From contig NZ_AP018314.1 of the NCBI RefSeq assembly GCF_002368075.1, positions 4,651,871-4,697,315 of the forward strand: 45,445 nt of DNA. The letters are read 5' to 3'. Both the position numbers and the translations under genes were made by a program. Under the pieces are notes generated by a model. It searched no databases and had not been told where the DNA came from. It worked only from the letters and a program-made list of their open reading frames with translations. The stretch is from Sphaerospermopsis kisseleviana NIES-73. Lineage in GTDB: Bacteria > Cyanobacteriota > Cyanobacteriia > Cyanobacteriales > Nostocaceae. Shown here one piece after another: positions 24,222-33,526 of this stretch (position 1 is the stretch's first letter; each line of letters starts with the position of its first letter).

Positions 24222-26192
24222 ATGATTTCTACTGAACGGATAATTCATTGTATCAATCCCGACTGTGAAAAACCCATTAATAATCTAGGCGATCGCACTT
24301 GTAAAAATTGCCAAACACCCATAGTTTACCGCTATCTGTGGGCGATCGGCACAAACGCAGCCAACATACTCCCGGAAACAAAAATTGCCGACAGATATGA
24401 GGTAATTACACAGCAAATTTGGCTAGATACCCAACCAGGAAAACCACCAGAAATACCATCAGAACTGCCACCGGCAGTTATCCCCTACCTAAAATTATAT
24501 CCACAAAAGTTACACATCCCCCAACCCTACGGATTTACAACTTCTACAACCGAAGACACAGAAGACACAAATGATATTCTCTTATTAGAAAATGCACCTA
24601 TAGATACAAAAGGCAATCTCTACCCCATCATTACCGAAGTATGGGAAGAAGCAAAAGCCGTTAGACAATTATACTGGCTATGGCAAATTCTCCAACTGTG
24701 GAAACCCTTATCAGAACTGGGAGTAGCTGCAAGTTTACTATCACCAAATAACATACTCCTTCAAGGTTGGTGTATCAAATTACTAGAACTATACCAAACA
24801 ACAGAAACACTTACCTTGCAGCACTTAGGGCAATCTTGGCACTCATGGGTACTGGTAGCAAAAGCCGAAATAGCCCCTGGTTTAAGTAATATCATCCAGC
24901 AGATGTGCCAAGGTGAAGTAGATTTTACTACCATTAGCCATCAACTTAATCAACTATTACTAGCATCAGCAGCAGAATTACCATTAATGGTGAAAGTTGC
25001 TGGGTTTACAGATGCAGGTCTTGTGATGAAACACAATGAGGACAGTTGTTTCCCTAATACTACTGATAAAATAGACAACTATTTAAACCAGCATCTATCA
25101 GTAGTTTGTGATGGTATTGACGGACATGAAGGCGGCGAAGTTGCCAGTCAACTAGCAGTTCAGTCCTTAAAATTACAAATCCGTGCTTGGTTACAAGATG
25201 TAGCCGAACAAACAGAAATTGTCCCCCCAGATTTGTTGCAGCAACAACTAGCGGCTAGTTTGCGGGTAGTAAATAATATGATCTGGTCACGCAACGACGA
25301 ACAAAACCGCCAAGGTAGAGAACGCATGGCCACCACGTTAGTCATGGCCATACAATTACCGCAACGTATAGTCACCAATACAGGATGGGAATCAGAAAAT
25401 ACTCATGAACTTTATATAGCTAATGTTGGTGATAGTCGTGCTTATTGGATTACTCCCAGCTATTGCCAACTACTAACCATAGATGATGATATGGCAACCA
25501 GGGAAGTGTGTTTTGGTCAAAGTTTGTATCGTCAAGCAATCACAACAGCTAACGCCCATGCACTCACCCAAGCATTAGGAACAAAAGAAGCCGAATCTCT
25601 ACAATTTGCCATCAAACGCTTTATTTTGGAAGAAGACGGGATTTTATTATTATGTTCCGATGGTTTAAGTGATCATGATTGGGTAGAAAAATCTTGGCAG
25701 AATTATGCAATTCCCCTGTTAACAGGTAAACTGACAGTGGAAGATGCAGCACGTAACTGGGTAAAATTGGCAAATGAAAAAAACGGTCAAGATAATACAT
25801 CTATTGTTCTCACGGTTGTCCGTACTTCCCAAGCCCATTTAGTACCTGTTACACCTGTACCAATAGTATTAGAAACGTCCGAAACAGAGGAAGTAGGGAT
25901 CACAAGCACAGAAACAGAAAACTTTGAAGCGCAAGCACCAGCAGTAGATTATTTAGCAGAGAGTTCCCTAGCTTTAATAGATTTGAATCTAAGTGAAGAA
26001 TCAGCTTCTACTCCTGTTAAAGCAGCAAATCGGGGTAAACTGGTCTTAGTTTTAGGCGGATTTTTAGCTTTGTTGGTTGGAGGTACAAGTTTAGGTTTAT
26101 TTGCTTGGTGGCAACTTCAACCCCAGTCTTTTGGGCGGTTGTGTCAGCAACTTCCCCCAGAATTACAACAATTCTGCCCCCAGCGCCAATAA
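24222..26192 (+). CDS. PP2C-type protein phosphatase with zinc ribbon, kinase-like remnant and C-terminal TM
   Basis: The 656-aa protein has an N-terminal zinc ribbon (C10, C15, C27, C30). A middle part follows that ends in ASLLSPNNILLQGWCIKLLEL (170-190), recalling a Ser/Thr kinase catalytic loop and DFG region without the acidic residues. Then comes a PP2C domain (about 255-535): HNED (271-274), CDGIDGHEGG (296-305), NVGDSRAYW (401-409), CSDGLSD (478-484) and GQDNTS (522-527). A Pro/Thr/Glu-rich linker and one membrane helix (about 612-634) close it. The metal-binding Asp set looks intact, so it should dephosphorylate Ser/Thr proteins; the kinase-like part can only bind or regulate. It is a single gene. 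Confidence 0.85.
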   Translation: MISTERIIHCINPDCEKPINNLGDRTCKNCQTPIVYRYLWAIGTNAANILPETKIADRYEVITQQIWLDTQPGKPPEIPSELPPAVIPYLKLYPQKLHIPQPYGFTTSTTEDTEDTNDILLLENAPIDTKGNLYPIITEVWEEAKAVRQLYWLWQILQLWKPLSELGVAASLLSPNNILLQGWCIKLLELYQTTETLTLQHLGQSWHSWVLVAKAEIAPGLSNIIQQMCQGEVDFTTISHQLNQLLLASAAELPLMVKVAGFTDAGLVMKHNEDSCFPNTTDKIDNYLNQHLSVVCDGIDGHEGGEVASQLAVQSLKLQIRAWLQDVAEQTEIVPPDLLQQQLAASLRVVNNMIWSRNDEQNRQGRERMATTLVMAIQLPQRIVTNTGWESENTHELYIANVGDSRAYWITPSYCQLLTIDDDMATREVCFGQSLYRQAITTANAHALTQALGTKEAESLQFAIKRFILEEDGILLLCSDGLSDHDWVEKSWQNYAIPLLTGKLTVEDAARNWVKLANEKNGQDNTSIVLTVVRTSQAHLVPVTPVPIVLETSETEEVGITSTETENFEAQAPAVDYLAESSLALIDLNLSEESASTPVKAANRGKLVLVLGGFLALLVGGTSLGLFAWWQLQPQSFGRLCQQLPPELQQFCPQRQ

Positions 26193-26277
26193 GCTATATT
26201 TCTTGAATGTCAAGATATGGTAAGATCAACCAAGTCAATCAATTCAGTAATCAAGAAAATTAGGTATAAATAATACT

Positions 26278-26499
26278 ATGAATATTGGCGATCGCGTTCG
26301 TGTAAAAGAGTCGGTAATAGTTTATCATCATCCTGAGCATCGGGGTCAGGGTTTTGACATCAAAGGATCAGAAGGGGAAATTTTTGCTGTTGTTACTCAA
26401 TGGCAAGGCAGACCTGTCAGTGCTAACCTGCCAATTTTAGTTCAGTTTAGCAAAAAATTTAAAGCTCATTTACGTGAGAATGAATTAGAGGTTATTTAA
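26278..26499 (+). CDS. ftrV: Ferredoxin-thioredoxin reductase, variable chain
   Basis: The 73-aa small chain of FTR forms a heterodimer with the catalytic [4Fe-4S] subunit FtrC and passes reducing power from photosynthetic ferredoxin to thioredoxin. The SH3-like pattern is clear: GDRVRVKESVIVYHHPEHRG, GSEGEIFAVVTQWQGRPVSANLP and FKAHLRENELEVI. Length is typical of the cyanobacterial form. ftrC is not adjacent. A HIP1 octamer lies within the first codons. Confidence 0.95.
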   Translation: MNIGDRVRVKESVIVYHHPEHRGQGFDIKGSEGEIFAVVTQWQGRPVSANLPILVQFSKKFKAHLRENELEVI

Positions 26500-26509
26500 A
26501 TAGTAGTCA

Positions 26510-26605
26510 GTAGGGGCGAAGCATTCGGAAAATAACCTTAGACAAAAATTGATAATTGATTGCCCGAATGCTGATGCTTCCAGCACGCTTCGCCAACGCC
26601 CGTAC
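26510..26605. repeat. Palindromic repeat with an internal insertion
   Basis: GTAGGGGCGAAGCATTCGG at the left and CCGAATGC ... GCTTCGCC ... CCCGTAC at the right pair around an AT-rich centre. The right arm is interrupted by TGATGCTTCCAGCAC. It is related to the repeat at 24114-24186 in inverse orientation. Confidence 0.65.
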
Positions 26606-26672
26606 AGGAGTCAGGAGTCAGAAACCATGAGTCACAGATAACTGATAACTGATAACTCGCTACTGTATTCTT

Positions 26673-26894
26673 TTAGCGGCGAAAAAACCACCCCATAATA
26701 TTGAGTTCGCCGCGCATTTTTTCTAAATCTCTACGGTTTTCGGCTGCGGTTGTGTAATACCATTCACAATAACGTTTAAATTCCGAACGAGTCTGAACTT
26801 CGTGGTAAAACTCTACAGTTGTTTGGTGAACTGCAAACACTTCCTCAACTTCCGGCTGAGGTGATGGGACTATATATGGTAGTTCTTTACTCAT
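26673..26894 (-). CDS. Small conserved-looking hypothetical protein
   Basis: The 73-aa acidic-to-basic protein has no membrane segment: the first half is Glu/Val/Pro-rich (VPSPQPEVEEVF) and the second half is charged and helical with a Tyr/Trp cluster (YCEWYYTTAAENRRDLEKM) ending GWFFRR. I do not recognise the family. The codon pattern and clean start (ATG 26894) make it likely real. It lies between ftrV (opposite strand) and the YdcF gene, with STRR arrays upstream. Confidence 0.6.
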   Translation of the reverse strand: MSKELPYIVPSPQPEVEEVFAVHQTTVEFYHEVQTRSEFKRYCEWYYTTAAENRRDLEKMRGELNIMGWFFRR

Positions 26895-26896
26895 AG

Positions 26897-26984
26897 GTTA
26901 TTAGTCATTGGTTATTAGTCATTGGTTATTAGTCATTGGTTATTAGTGAATTTTTCCCAGTCACCAGTCACCAGTCACCAGTCA
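26897..26984. repeat. Two adjacent STRR arrays
   Basis: GGTTATTAGTCATT (14 bp, two linked heptamers) repeats about four times, followed by about four units of CAGTCAC. It occupies the whole gap between the small protein gene and the YdcF gene. Confidence 0.88.
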
Positions 26985-26985
26985 C

Positions 26986-27777
26986 TCACAACCAACCCCG
27001 CAAACCATAAACAAAACGTCCAATATATTCTTTTAAAGCACTGGTAAATTGATTCAAGTTATCAGAGTCAGGGAATAAATTTAGTATAGCGGCTTTGGGA
27101 GTGCTGGTTAATTCTTCCAACTCACCCCGACTAACGAGAAAATCAGTGGGTGCAGGAATAACATCAATATTTTGACGCTGAAAAATTTTGAGCGATCGCG
27201 GTGTGTGCATAGCCGAAGTTACTAACAATACTTTTTTAATTCCTCGTTCTCCGAGAATTTTCTGCACATTAACAGCGTTTTGATAGGTGTTTAAAGAATC
27301 AGGTTCTTGAATAATCGCTTGGGCTGGTATACCCAAAGATGTAAGAATAGTAGCCATATCTGCTGATTCAGGAAAACCGCTACCACGCCAATCAATGCGA
27401 CCACCACTTAAAATAATTAGAGGTGCTTTTTTTTGCCGATAGAGTTGAGCCGCATAAATCACGCGATCGCCCGCTTCACTTAAATCAACCGTCGGACGAG
27501 GCCAAACCGCTGATTTAGTAGCACCACCCAAAACCACAATAGCTTCAGCTTGGGGTATTTCCGTCATGGGGATATTTTGCCATTCTAGCGATCGCACCAG
27601 ATTTTTAGCCACCCAAGCATTACCACAAACCAATAATAAAGTTAAAGATAGGGAAATACAAACAGCGGCAATTTTTGGACGTTTCCACAAAGTTACCAAA
27701 GCCACTATTAAACTAACACAAGCTAATCCCAAAGGATAAAAAAATAGAGGTAGTAATTTAGAAAGATATAGAAACAT
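26986..27777 (-). CDS. YdcF/ElyC family (DUF218) membrane protein
   Basis: The 263-aa protein has two N-terminal hydrophobic helices (about 5-28 and 34-58) followed by a DUF218 domain outside the membrane. Family motifs are visible: AIVVLGGATKSAVWPRP, GDRVIYAAQLYRQKKAPLIILSGG, NTYQNAVNVQKIL and VLLVTSAMHTPRSLKIFQR. E. coli relatives (SanA, ElyC) affect the cell envelope and its carbon carrier, but the exact reaction is unknown. It is a single gene. The C-terminus ends 2 bp from an STRR array. Confidence 0.85.
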   Translation of the reverse strand: MFLYLSKLLPLFFYPLGLACVSLIVALVTLWKRPKIAAVCISLSLTLLLVCGNAWVAKNLVRSLEWQNIPMTEIPQAEAIVVLGGATKSAVWPRPTVDLSEAGDRVIYAAQLYRQKKAPLIILSGGRIDWRGSGFPESADMATILTSLGIPAQAIIQEPDSLNTYQNAVNVQKILGERGIKKVLLVTSAMHTPRSLKIFQRQNIDVIPAPTDFLVSRGELEELTSTPKAAILNLFPDSDNLNQFTSALKEYIGRFVYGLRGWL

Positions 27778-27976
27778 TATTTTTAATAATTCACGATTTA
27801 TGTAGATCTAGTAGGAGACAGAAGTCAGTAAAGATTTAGTAATGCTAAACCCCTACATAAATATTTTTATCATCACTACAGTATTACTGTATAACAGTAT
27901 CACAAGAAAGACAATTTGTCATCTTTTTATCTTGAGGTTTTATCATCAGTTAATATCCTAACAGCTTTTTTTATGA
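27778..27976. other. Short intergenic region with a dispersed repeat
   Basis: TTTAGTAATGCTAAACCCCTAC (27834-27855) is related to the repeat near 3808 upstream of serS. No gene is seen. Confidence 0.5.
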
Positions 27977-28870
27977 CTATAGGTTATGCTGGGCAGTCTG
28001 TACAGGATTCAGAATAGTTACTTTATCTTGCCAATTTAACGCTGATTTTTTTCTTGGAGAAGCACTTTGACTTTGATTTTGAAATAACACAAAAGCCGCT
28101 ACAGCTATTAAAAAATAACCAAAATATTTTTGTAATTTTTTACCATCAATAAATTGAGATAAATAAGCACCAAAAAAACTACCCAAACTAGCAGCAATCA
28201 CAAAAGATCCGATTAAATTCCAATCTAAATCAACTTGTCCTAAATAACCTAAAAAACCAGAAATTGCATTAACAACTAAAATTAATAAAGAAGTACCAAT
28301 AGCTTCTTTCATCGGAGTTTTACCCAAAATAACTAAAGCCGGCACAATCGCAAAACCTCCTCCAACTCCCACTAAACCTGTTAATATTCCCACACCTAAA
28401 CCTTCAGTTAACAACCATAACCAACAATACTGACAAACAGGAGGTTGATAAACTTCGATTTTGATATTTTCTAAGTGATCTTCTGAAGATAATTTAGTGG
28501 AATTTTGCAAACTTCTCTTAATCATTAAACTTGCTGCTATCAGCATCATAATTACAAACAGCAGCATTTGTAAATTATCAGTAACAAATGGTAAACCTGC
28601 AATTTTTGCCCCTAAAAAAGCACCCAACATAGTAGCAGAACCAAAAATAAATGCTTTTTTAAAATTAATATTTCCCTTTTTCCAATGAGGAATTAAACCA
28701 ATTAAACTCACAGTACCTACAATTACTAAAGTCATAGCAATTGCAGGTTTTGTTGGTACTCCCATTACATAAACTAATATTGGTAAAGCTAAAACCGACC
28801 CACCACCACCAATTAAACCTAAACTAATACCAATTCCCGTTGCTAAAATATGTCCTAATATCCACATCAT
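27977..28870 (-). CDS. TauE/SafE family sulfite/organosulfur exporter
   Basis: The 297-aa inner-membrane protein has about eight hydrophobic helices and an internal duplication (GIGISLGLIGGGGSVLALPILVYVMG at the N-terminus, GILTGLVGVGGGFAIVPALVILG in the middle). TauE/SafE members export sulfite, sulfoacetate or similar anions. Here it is the last gene of an operon with a rhodanese and an ETHE1-like persulfide dioxygenase, whose product is sulfite, so sulfite export is the most economical role. That role is inferred from context. Confidence 0.85.
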   Translation of the reverse strand: MMWILGHILATGIGISLGLIGGGGSVLALPILVYVMGVPTKPAIAMTLVIVGTVSLIGLIPHWKKGNINFKKAFIFGSATMLGAFLGAKIAGLPFVTDNLQMLLFVIMMLIAASLMIKRSLQNSTKLSSEDHLENIKIEVYQPPVCQYCWLWLLTEGLGVGILTGLVGVGGGFAIVPALVILGKTPMKEAIGTSLLILVVNAISGFLGYLGQVDLDWNLIGSFVIAASLGSFFGAYLSQFIDGKKLQKYFGYFLIAVAAFVLFQNQSQSASPRKKSALNWQDKVTILNPVQTAQHNL

Positions 28871-29040
28871 AATAATTCGTAATTCGTAATTTTTAGGTAA
28901 GTATTCAGGATACAGAATAAAGGATTAAGAATTAGAGTTTTCGATTTATTCTTGATAATTGATACAAAAACTTACTTTTGTAGCTCACTACTACAAACAA
29001 ATATTCTGACTCCTGACTCCTGAATTATTACAAAGAAAAA

Positions 29041-29580
29041 TTAACCACGTTGGTTATAAGGTAACTTAGCTAATAACATACCCATTGCACAGGTATTTGT
29101 CACCCCTGCAAATACCAAACCAGCACCCACAAAACCGCTTAAAATTAAAAACCAGGGAGAAACAAAAGCACCTAACACAGTTCCTATAAAAACTAAAGAA
29201 CCTGCAACTATTTGTACTTGTTGCATAATACTAATAGGAGCATTTTTATTAACTTGAGTCGGATATCCTGACTGTTTCCAAGCAGTAATTCCACCTTGTA
29301 ACTGACAAAAATCTACAAACCCAGCTTGAATTAATTTTTGTGCTGCTTTATTGGATCTATTTCCAGATTGACAGTAAATAACAACTTGTTTACCAGGAAC
29401 TAATTTGATTTTTTCTGGTTGAAATTGAGAAAGTGGTAAAACTTGAGAACCGGGAATATTTTCACCTGCATATTCTGAAATTTCTCGCACATCTATTAAA
29501 TGTACTTGCTGTTTTTCTATTAACTCCTTAACACCAGCAGCATCAACAAATTGTAATTCCTGTTTAGTTGAAGTATTCAT
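29041..29580 (-). CDS. Rhodanese domain with DUF2892 membrane anchor
   Basis: The 179-aa protein has a rhodanese domain (about 10-112) with active-site Cys70 in the loop VIYCQSGNRSNKAA, carrying sulfur as a persulfide. Two C-terminal membrane helices (about 120-172) end in VTNTCAMGMLLAKLPYN, the DUF2892 pattern also seen in YgaP. It lies between the ETHE1-like and TauE genes on the same strand and probably handles persulfide sulfur at the membrane. Confidence 0.9.
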   Translation of the reverse strand: MNTSTKQELQFVDAAGVKELIEKQQVHLIDVREISEYAGENIPGSQVLPLSQFQPEKIKLVPGKQVVIYCQSGNRSNKAAQKLIQAGFVDFCQLQGGITAWKQSGYPTQVNKNAPISIMQQVQIVAGSLVFIGTVLGAFVSPWFLILSGFVGAGLVFAGVTNTCAMGMLLAKLPYNQRG

Positions 29581-29680
29581 TTCTCAAAACTCCTCAAAAT
29601 CCTATTTACTAAATATTAAAAACTCTGCCATTAAAAACTCTGCGTACTCTGCGCCTCTGCGTGAGAAATACCCTAAAATA

Positions 29681-30376
29681 TTAAACTGCAATAGCATTTC
29701 CACACTTTTCATTTGCTGGAACAGCAGCCATCATTTTTTGCGGATTAGGTAAATTTAACCCATTCATTAATTGAATAAAACAGTCCCGATTATGTCCTTT
29801 AAATCTAGGATTATATTGCTTTTCTTCCCCAATAGTTGAAACTGTAAAACCTTTATAATCATGTCCAGGATAAACCAAAGTTGCATCAGGAAGAGTAAAC
29901 ATTTTTTGGGTAATGACATCAAATAAAATTCCCGCATTACCACTTTGAAAATCGGTTCTTCCACAACCGCGAATTAATAAAGAATCGCCGGTTAATAATC
30001 TTTCTTTGTTTAATAAATAAGCTAGATGACTATCTGTATGTCCTGGTGTGGCGATCGCTTCAATTACAATAGAATCTAATTGTAAAATTTCCCCATCTTG
30101 CATTTGTTGATCCGCGCAACTCGCTGGTGCATTTGCTGGTACAACTCCCAAACATCCAGTTAGTTGACGTAATTTACCCGTACCTGTGATATGATCTGCA
30201 TGGATGTGAGTTTCTAAACAGTAGCGTAGTGTTAATCCTAACTCCTCAATTAGCTTTAGATCCCGTTCTACCTGTTCCAACACCGGATCTACTAAAACTG
30301 CTGCTTTTGTTGTCTCGTCAGCAATTAAGTAAGTATATGTACTAGATTCTCTGTCAAAAAGTTGGCGAAATAACAT
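29681..30376 (-). CDS. ETHE1-like persulfide dioxygenase (metallo-beta-lactamase fold)
   Basis: The 231-aa protein oxidises glutathione persulfide to sulfite and glutathione with a mononuclear iron. Metal ligands are in ETHIHADH (H57, H59, D61, H62), TPGHTDSH and YPGHDYKG. LLIRGCGRTDFQSG, with the typical Cys-Gly-Arg-Thr-Asp-Phe, distinguishes persulfide dioxygenases from glyoxalase II. It is the first gene of the minus-strand operon and diverges from an ArsR-type regulator across a 91-bp region that contains a candidate operator. Confidence 0.92.
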   Translation of the reverse strand: MLFRQLFDRESSTYTYLIADETTKAAVLVDPVLEQVERDLKLIEELGLTLRYCLETHIHADHITGTGKLRQLTGCLGVVPANAPASCADQQMQDGEILQLDSIVIEAIATPGHTDSHLAYLLNKERLLTGDSLLIRGCGRTDFQSGNAGILFDVITQKMFTLPDATLVYPGHDYKGFTVSTIGEEKQYNPRFKGHNRDCFIQLMNGLNLPNPQKMMAAVPANEKCGNAIAV

Positions 30377-30410
30377 ATTTACACCTGAATTATTTACCTA
30401 ACAAAATGAT

Positions 30411-30432
30411 TATATTGCTATATAGTAAGATA
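30411..30432. promoter_or_regulatory. Candidate ArsR/BigR-type operator
   Basis: An imperfect 22-bp palindrome, with left half TATATTGCTAT and right half ATAGTAAGATA, has 9 of 11 pairs matching. It sits between the divergent persulfide dioxygenase and regulator genes, where a repressor could block both. Size and symmetry fit ArsR-family operators. Binding has not been shown. Confidence 0.5.
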
Positions 30433-30467
30433 GTCAACATAAAGTTATAAAATTTTTGTGGTTTTTT

Positions 30468-30875
<408 letters not shown>

Positions 30876-30882
30876 CCTTTGA

Positions 30883-32169
30883 TTAACTAAACTGCTCTTC
30901 TGCATCTAAATTAAATAGCATTTGCAGAGTTCTCATACAATTACGTCTAGCTTCAACATCTTGCTGTGACCGTAATTGTACCATGGGATCATGTAAAATT
31001 TTATTCACTATTCCTCGTGTGAGAGCTTCAATCACTTCTTGGTGTTTTTCACCAAATTCTGACCCTAAGCGAGAAAGTGCTTTTTGTAATTCTTGCTCGC
31101 GGATGTTTTCCACTTTATTCCGCAAAGAACTGATAGTAGAGACAGTTTCTAAACTCCGCCACCACACATCAAAATCTGCCACCTCTTCATCTAGGATTTT
31201 TTCAGCTTCCTGTGCCATTTTACGACGACTTTCGTAGTTTTGCGCTACAACAGCTTTTAAATCATCCACATTAAAAGCCTGGACATTTGGCAAATCGTTT
31301 ACATCTGCATCAACATTTCTAGGTACAGAAATATCAAATAACATCAACGAGTGGTTAGGATCTAAAACCATTTCTAACTTAGCACGATCCAAAATTGGCT
31401 CTGTTGAAGAAGTGCTAGTAAATACTATATCACTATGGGAAACCACAGATATCATTTCTGGTAACAGATGTATTTTAATAGGTACTTCTGAGAACTGCTT
31501 TGCTAATTCTTCCGCACGTTCACGAGAACGGTTCACAATAGCAATTCGAGTTGCACCTTTAGAAATTAGGTGTTGTACAAGTAACCGCGACATTTTCCCC
31601 GCACCGAGAATAGCGATCCGATAGGGAGCTAAATTTTCTACCTTAATTTGCGCTAATTCCACAGCAGCGGAACTAATAGAAACTGCACCAGTACCAATAC
31701 TGGTTTCTGTACGGACTCGTTTACCTGCGGTGATAGCTTGTTTAAATAAGCGATTTAAAGTTGTTTTTATACCATTAAATTGTTGTCCCAGTTTGTGAGT
31801 ATTTTTCACCTGAGCCAGAATTTGACCTTCACCGAGAACCAAACTATCCAAACCAGCAGCAACTCGCATCACATGAGTCACAGCGTCAGAGTGCATCAAA
31901 GTAAATAAATGTTGACGCAAAGATATGATAGGTAATTTGCTGTGTTCTGCCAGAAACTGAGTAACCTCCTGAATACCGTAAGTAATTTCACTGCTAACAA
32001 TGTAAATTTCTAGACGGTTACAGGTGCTAAGGATAGCCACCTCATCAATATGGGGATAACTGAGGAGATGAGCGATCGCACCTTCGGTTTGAGGTTCAGG
32101 AATACTGAGTTTTTCTCTTACTTCTACTGGGGCTGTTTTATGGCTTAACCCCACCACTGCAATATTCAT
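30883..32169 (-). CDS. hemA: Glutamyl-tRNA reductase
   Basis: The 428-aa enzyme reduces Glu-tRNA to glutamate-1-semialdehyde with NADPH, the first committed step to 5-aminolevulinate and so to chlorophyll, haem and phycobilins. Catalytic Cys50 sits in [27 protein letters not shown] and the NADPH-binding [13 protein letters not shown] follow, with a dimerisation helix domain at the C-terminus. Length is typical. It is a single gene followed upstream by an STRR pair and glpX on the same strand. Confidence 0.97.
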   Translation of the reverse strand: MNIAVVGLSHKTAPVEVREKLSIPEPQTEGAIAHLLSYPHIDEVAILSTCNRLEIYIVSSEITYGIQEVTQFLAEHSKLPIISLRQHLFTLMHSDAVTHVMRVAAGLDSLVLGEGQILAQVKNTHKLGQQFNGIKTTLNRLFKQAITAGKRVRTETSIGTGAVSISSAAVELAQIKVENLAPYRIAILGAGKMSRLLVQHLISKGATRIAIVNRSRERAEELAKQFSEVPIKIHLLPEMISVVSHSDIVFTSTSSTEPILDRAKLEMVLDPNHSLMLFDISVPRNVDADVNDLPNVQAFNVDDLKAVVAQNYESRRKMAQEAEKILDEEVADFDVWWRSLETVSTISSLRNKVENIREQELQKALSRLGSEFGEKHQEVIEALTRGIVNKILHDPMVQLRSQQDVEARRNCMRTLQMLFNLDAEEQFS

Positions 32170-32220
32170 CTTTTATTTCTTAAATTCTTAAATGGATAAT
32201 TTGTAATGGGTAAGAAAATT

Positions 32221-32289
32221 TTAGATTTTAGATTTTAGATTTTAGATTGGAGTTAATTTAATCCAAAATCCAAAATCCAAAATCCAAAA
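32221..32289. repeat. STRR pair: TTTTAGA and its near-complement AATCCAA
   Basis: About four TTTTAGA units, a short spacer, then about four AATCCAA units. The two arrays are roughly complementary, so the transcript could form a hairpin between glpX and hemA. The same pair is found at 43285-43365. Confidence 0.85.
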
Positions 32290-32293
32290 TTAC

Positions 32294-33331
32294 TTAGTGC
32301 AGTTGTACAACCTTGGGTTGCTCATTCATGTGAATAGTATCTACAAAGCGAGCAGTCTTAGACTGGCTAGAAATAACCAAACTTTGAGTTCTAGCACCAC
32401 CGTGGAAGAAACGTACACCTTGCATCAAATTACCAGAAGTGATACCACAAGCAGCAAAGAGAACAGTTTCACCAGATGCCAATTCATGAGCATCATAAAC
32501 CTTATCTGGGTCAGTGATACCCATAGAAGCTAGACGATCTAAGTTAGATTGTTTGCTTTCACCGATCAAACCGGTTTTCACAACTTCAGGATCATAGATT
32601 AACTGACCTTGGAAGTGACCGCCTAAAGCACGCATAGCAGCAGCAGAAATTACACCTTCAGGAGCAGCACCAATACCCATCAGCGCGTGAATGTTAGTAC
32701 CAGCAAAACCGCAAGATAAAGCTGCACCTACGTCACCATCAGAAATTAATTGTACTCTTGCGCCAGCTTCGCGGATTTCTTTGATTAAATCGTTGTGGCG
32801 TTCGCGCTTCATCACAACTACTACCAGTTCTTCAATAGAGCGACCTAAACACTCAGAAAGAATCTTCAAGTTTTCGGTAGCTGACTTGTTGATATCAACC
32901 TTACCCTTAGCTGCTGGGGGTGCTGCTAACTTCTTCATGTAAAAATCAGGAGCAGCAAACAGACCACCTTTTTCAGAAATTGCCAAAACGGCCATTGAAC
33001 CAGGTTGTCCGTAGGCTACCAAGTTAGTACCTTCGCATGGGTCAACAGCGATATCAATTTCAATTAATTCATCAGGATTGCATTGTGCTTTAGCTTCGGG
33101 ATTAGCACAAATACCTACTTCTTCACCGATGTAAAGCATGGGAGCGTCATCACGTTCACCTTCACCGATCACAATGCGACCGCGCATATAGATTTTATTC
33201 ATGCGTTCGCGCATAGCTTCCACTGCTACCTGGTCAGCAGTGTTCTTTTCACCCTTACCCATCCACTTTGCAGAGGCGATCGCTGCTTGCTCCACAACCT
33301 CAATAATCTCTAAACCAATTGTATTTTCCAC
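32294..33331 (-). CDS. glpX: Class II fructose-1,6-/sedoheptulose-1,7-bisphosphatase
   Basis: The 345-aa GlpX-type phosphatase in cyanobacteria is the main FBPase/SBPase of the Calvin cycle and is redox regulated. Characteristic segments are [59 protein letters not shown] and [21 protein letters not shown]. Length and start are standard. It lies upstream of hemA on the same strand, with an STRR pair in the 124-bp gap. Confidence 0.97.
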   Translation of the reverse strand: MENTIGLEIIEVVEQAAIASAKWMGKGEKNTADQVAVEAMRERMNKIYMRGRIVIGEGERDDAPMLYIGEEVGICANPEAKAQCNPDELIEIDIAVDPCEGTNLVAYGQPGSMAVLAISEKGGLFAAPDFYMKKLAAPPAAKGKVDINKSATENLKILSECLGRSIEELVVVVMKRERHNDLIKEIREAGARVQLISDGDVGAALSCGFAGTNIHALMGIGAAPEGVISAAAMRALGGHFQGQLIYDPEVVKTGLIGESKQSNLDRLASMGITDPDKVYDAHELASGETVLFAACGITSGNLMQGVRFFHGGARTQSLVISSQSKTARFVDTIHMNEQPKVVQLH

Positions 33332-33526
33332 AGGACTGCCCTCTCAGTTGCTGATATTAGCGTCGTTTTTATCTGACCATTTCAGTCTTTAAGTCTACCA
33401 AAGTACGGATACATATAGAAAAAAGTTAAGTTTTACTGCTATTAATTATCCCAAGTGGTCAAAATGTTAGAAAATAGCAGTAATTTTGTATTAACCTAAG
33501 TTGCTAGTTAAGAATAGGAGGCAGGA
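33332..33526. other. glpX upstream region, no gene seen
   Basis: This AT-rich region lies between glpX and the tnpB element and presumably holds the glpX promoter. No consensus that I would mark. Confidence 0.4.
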
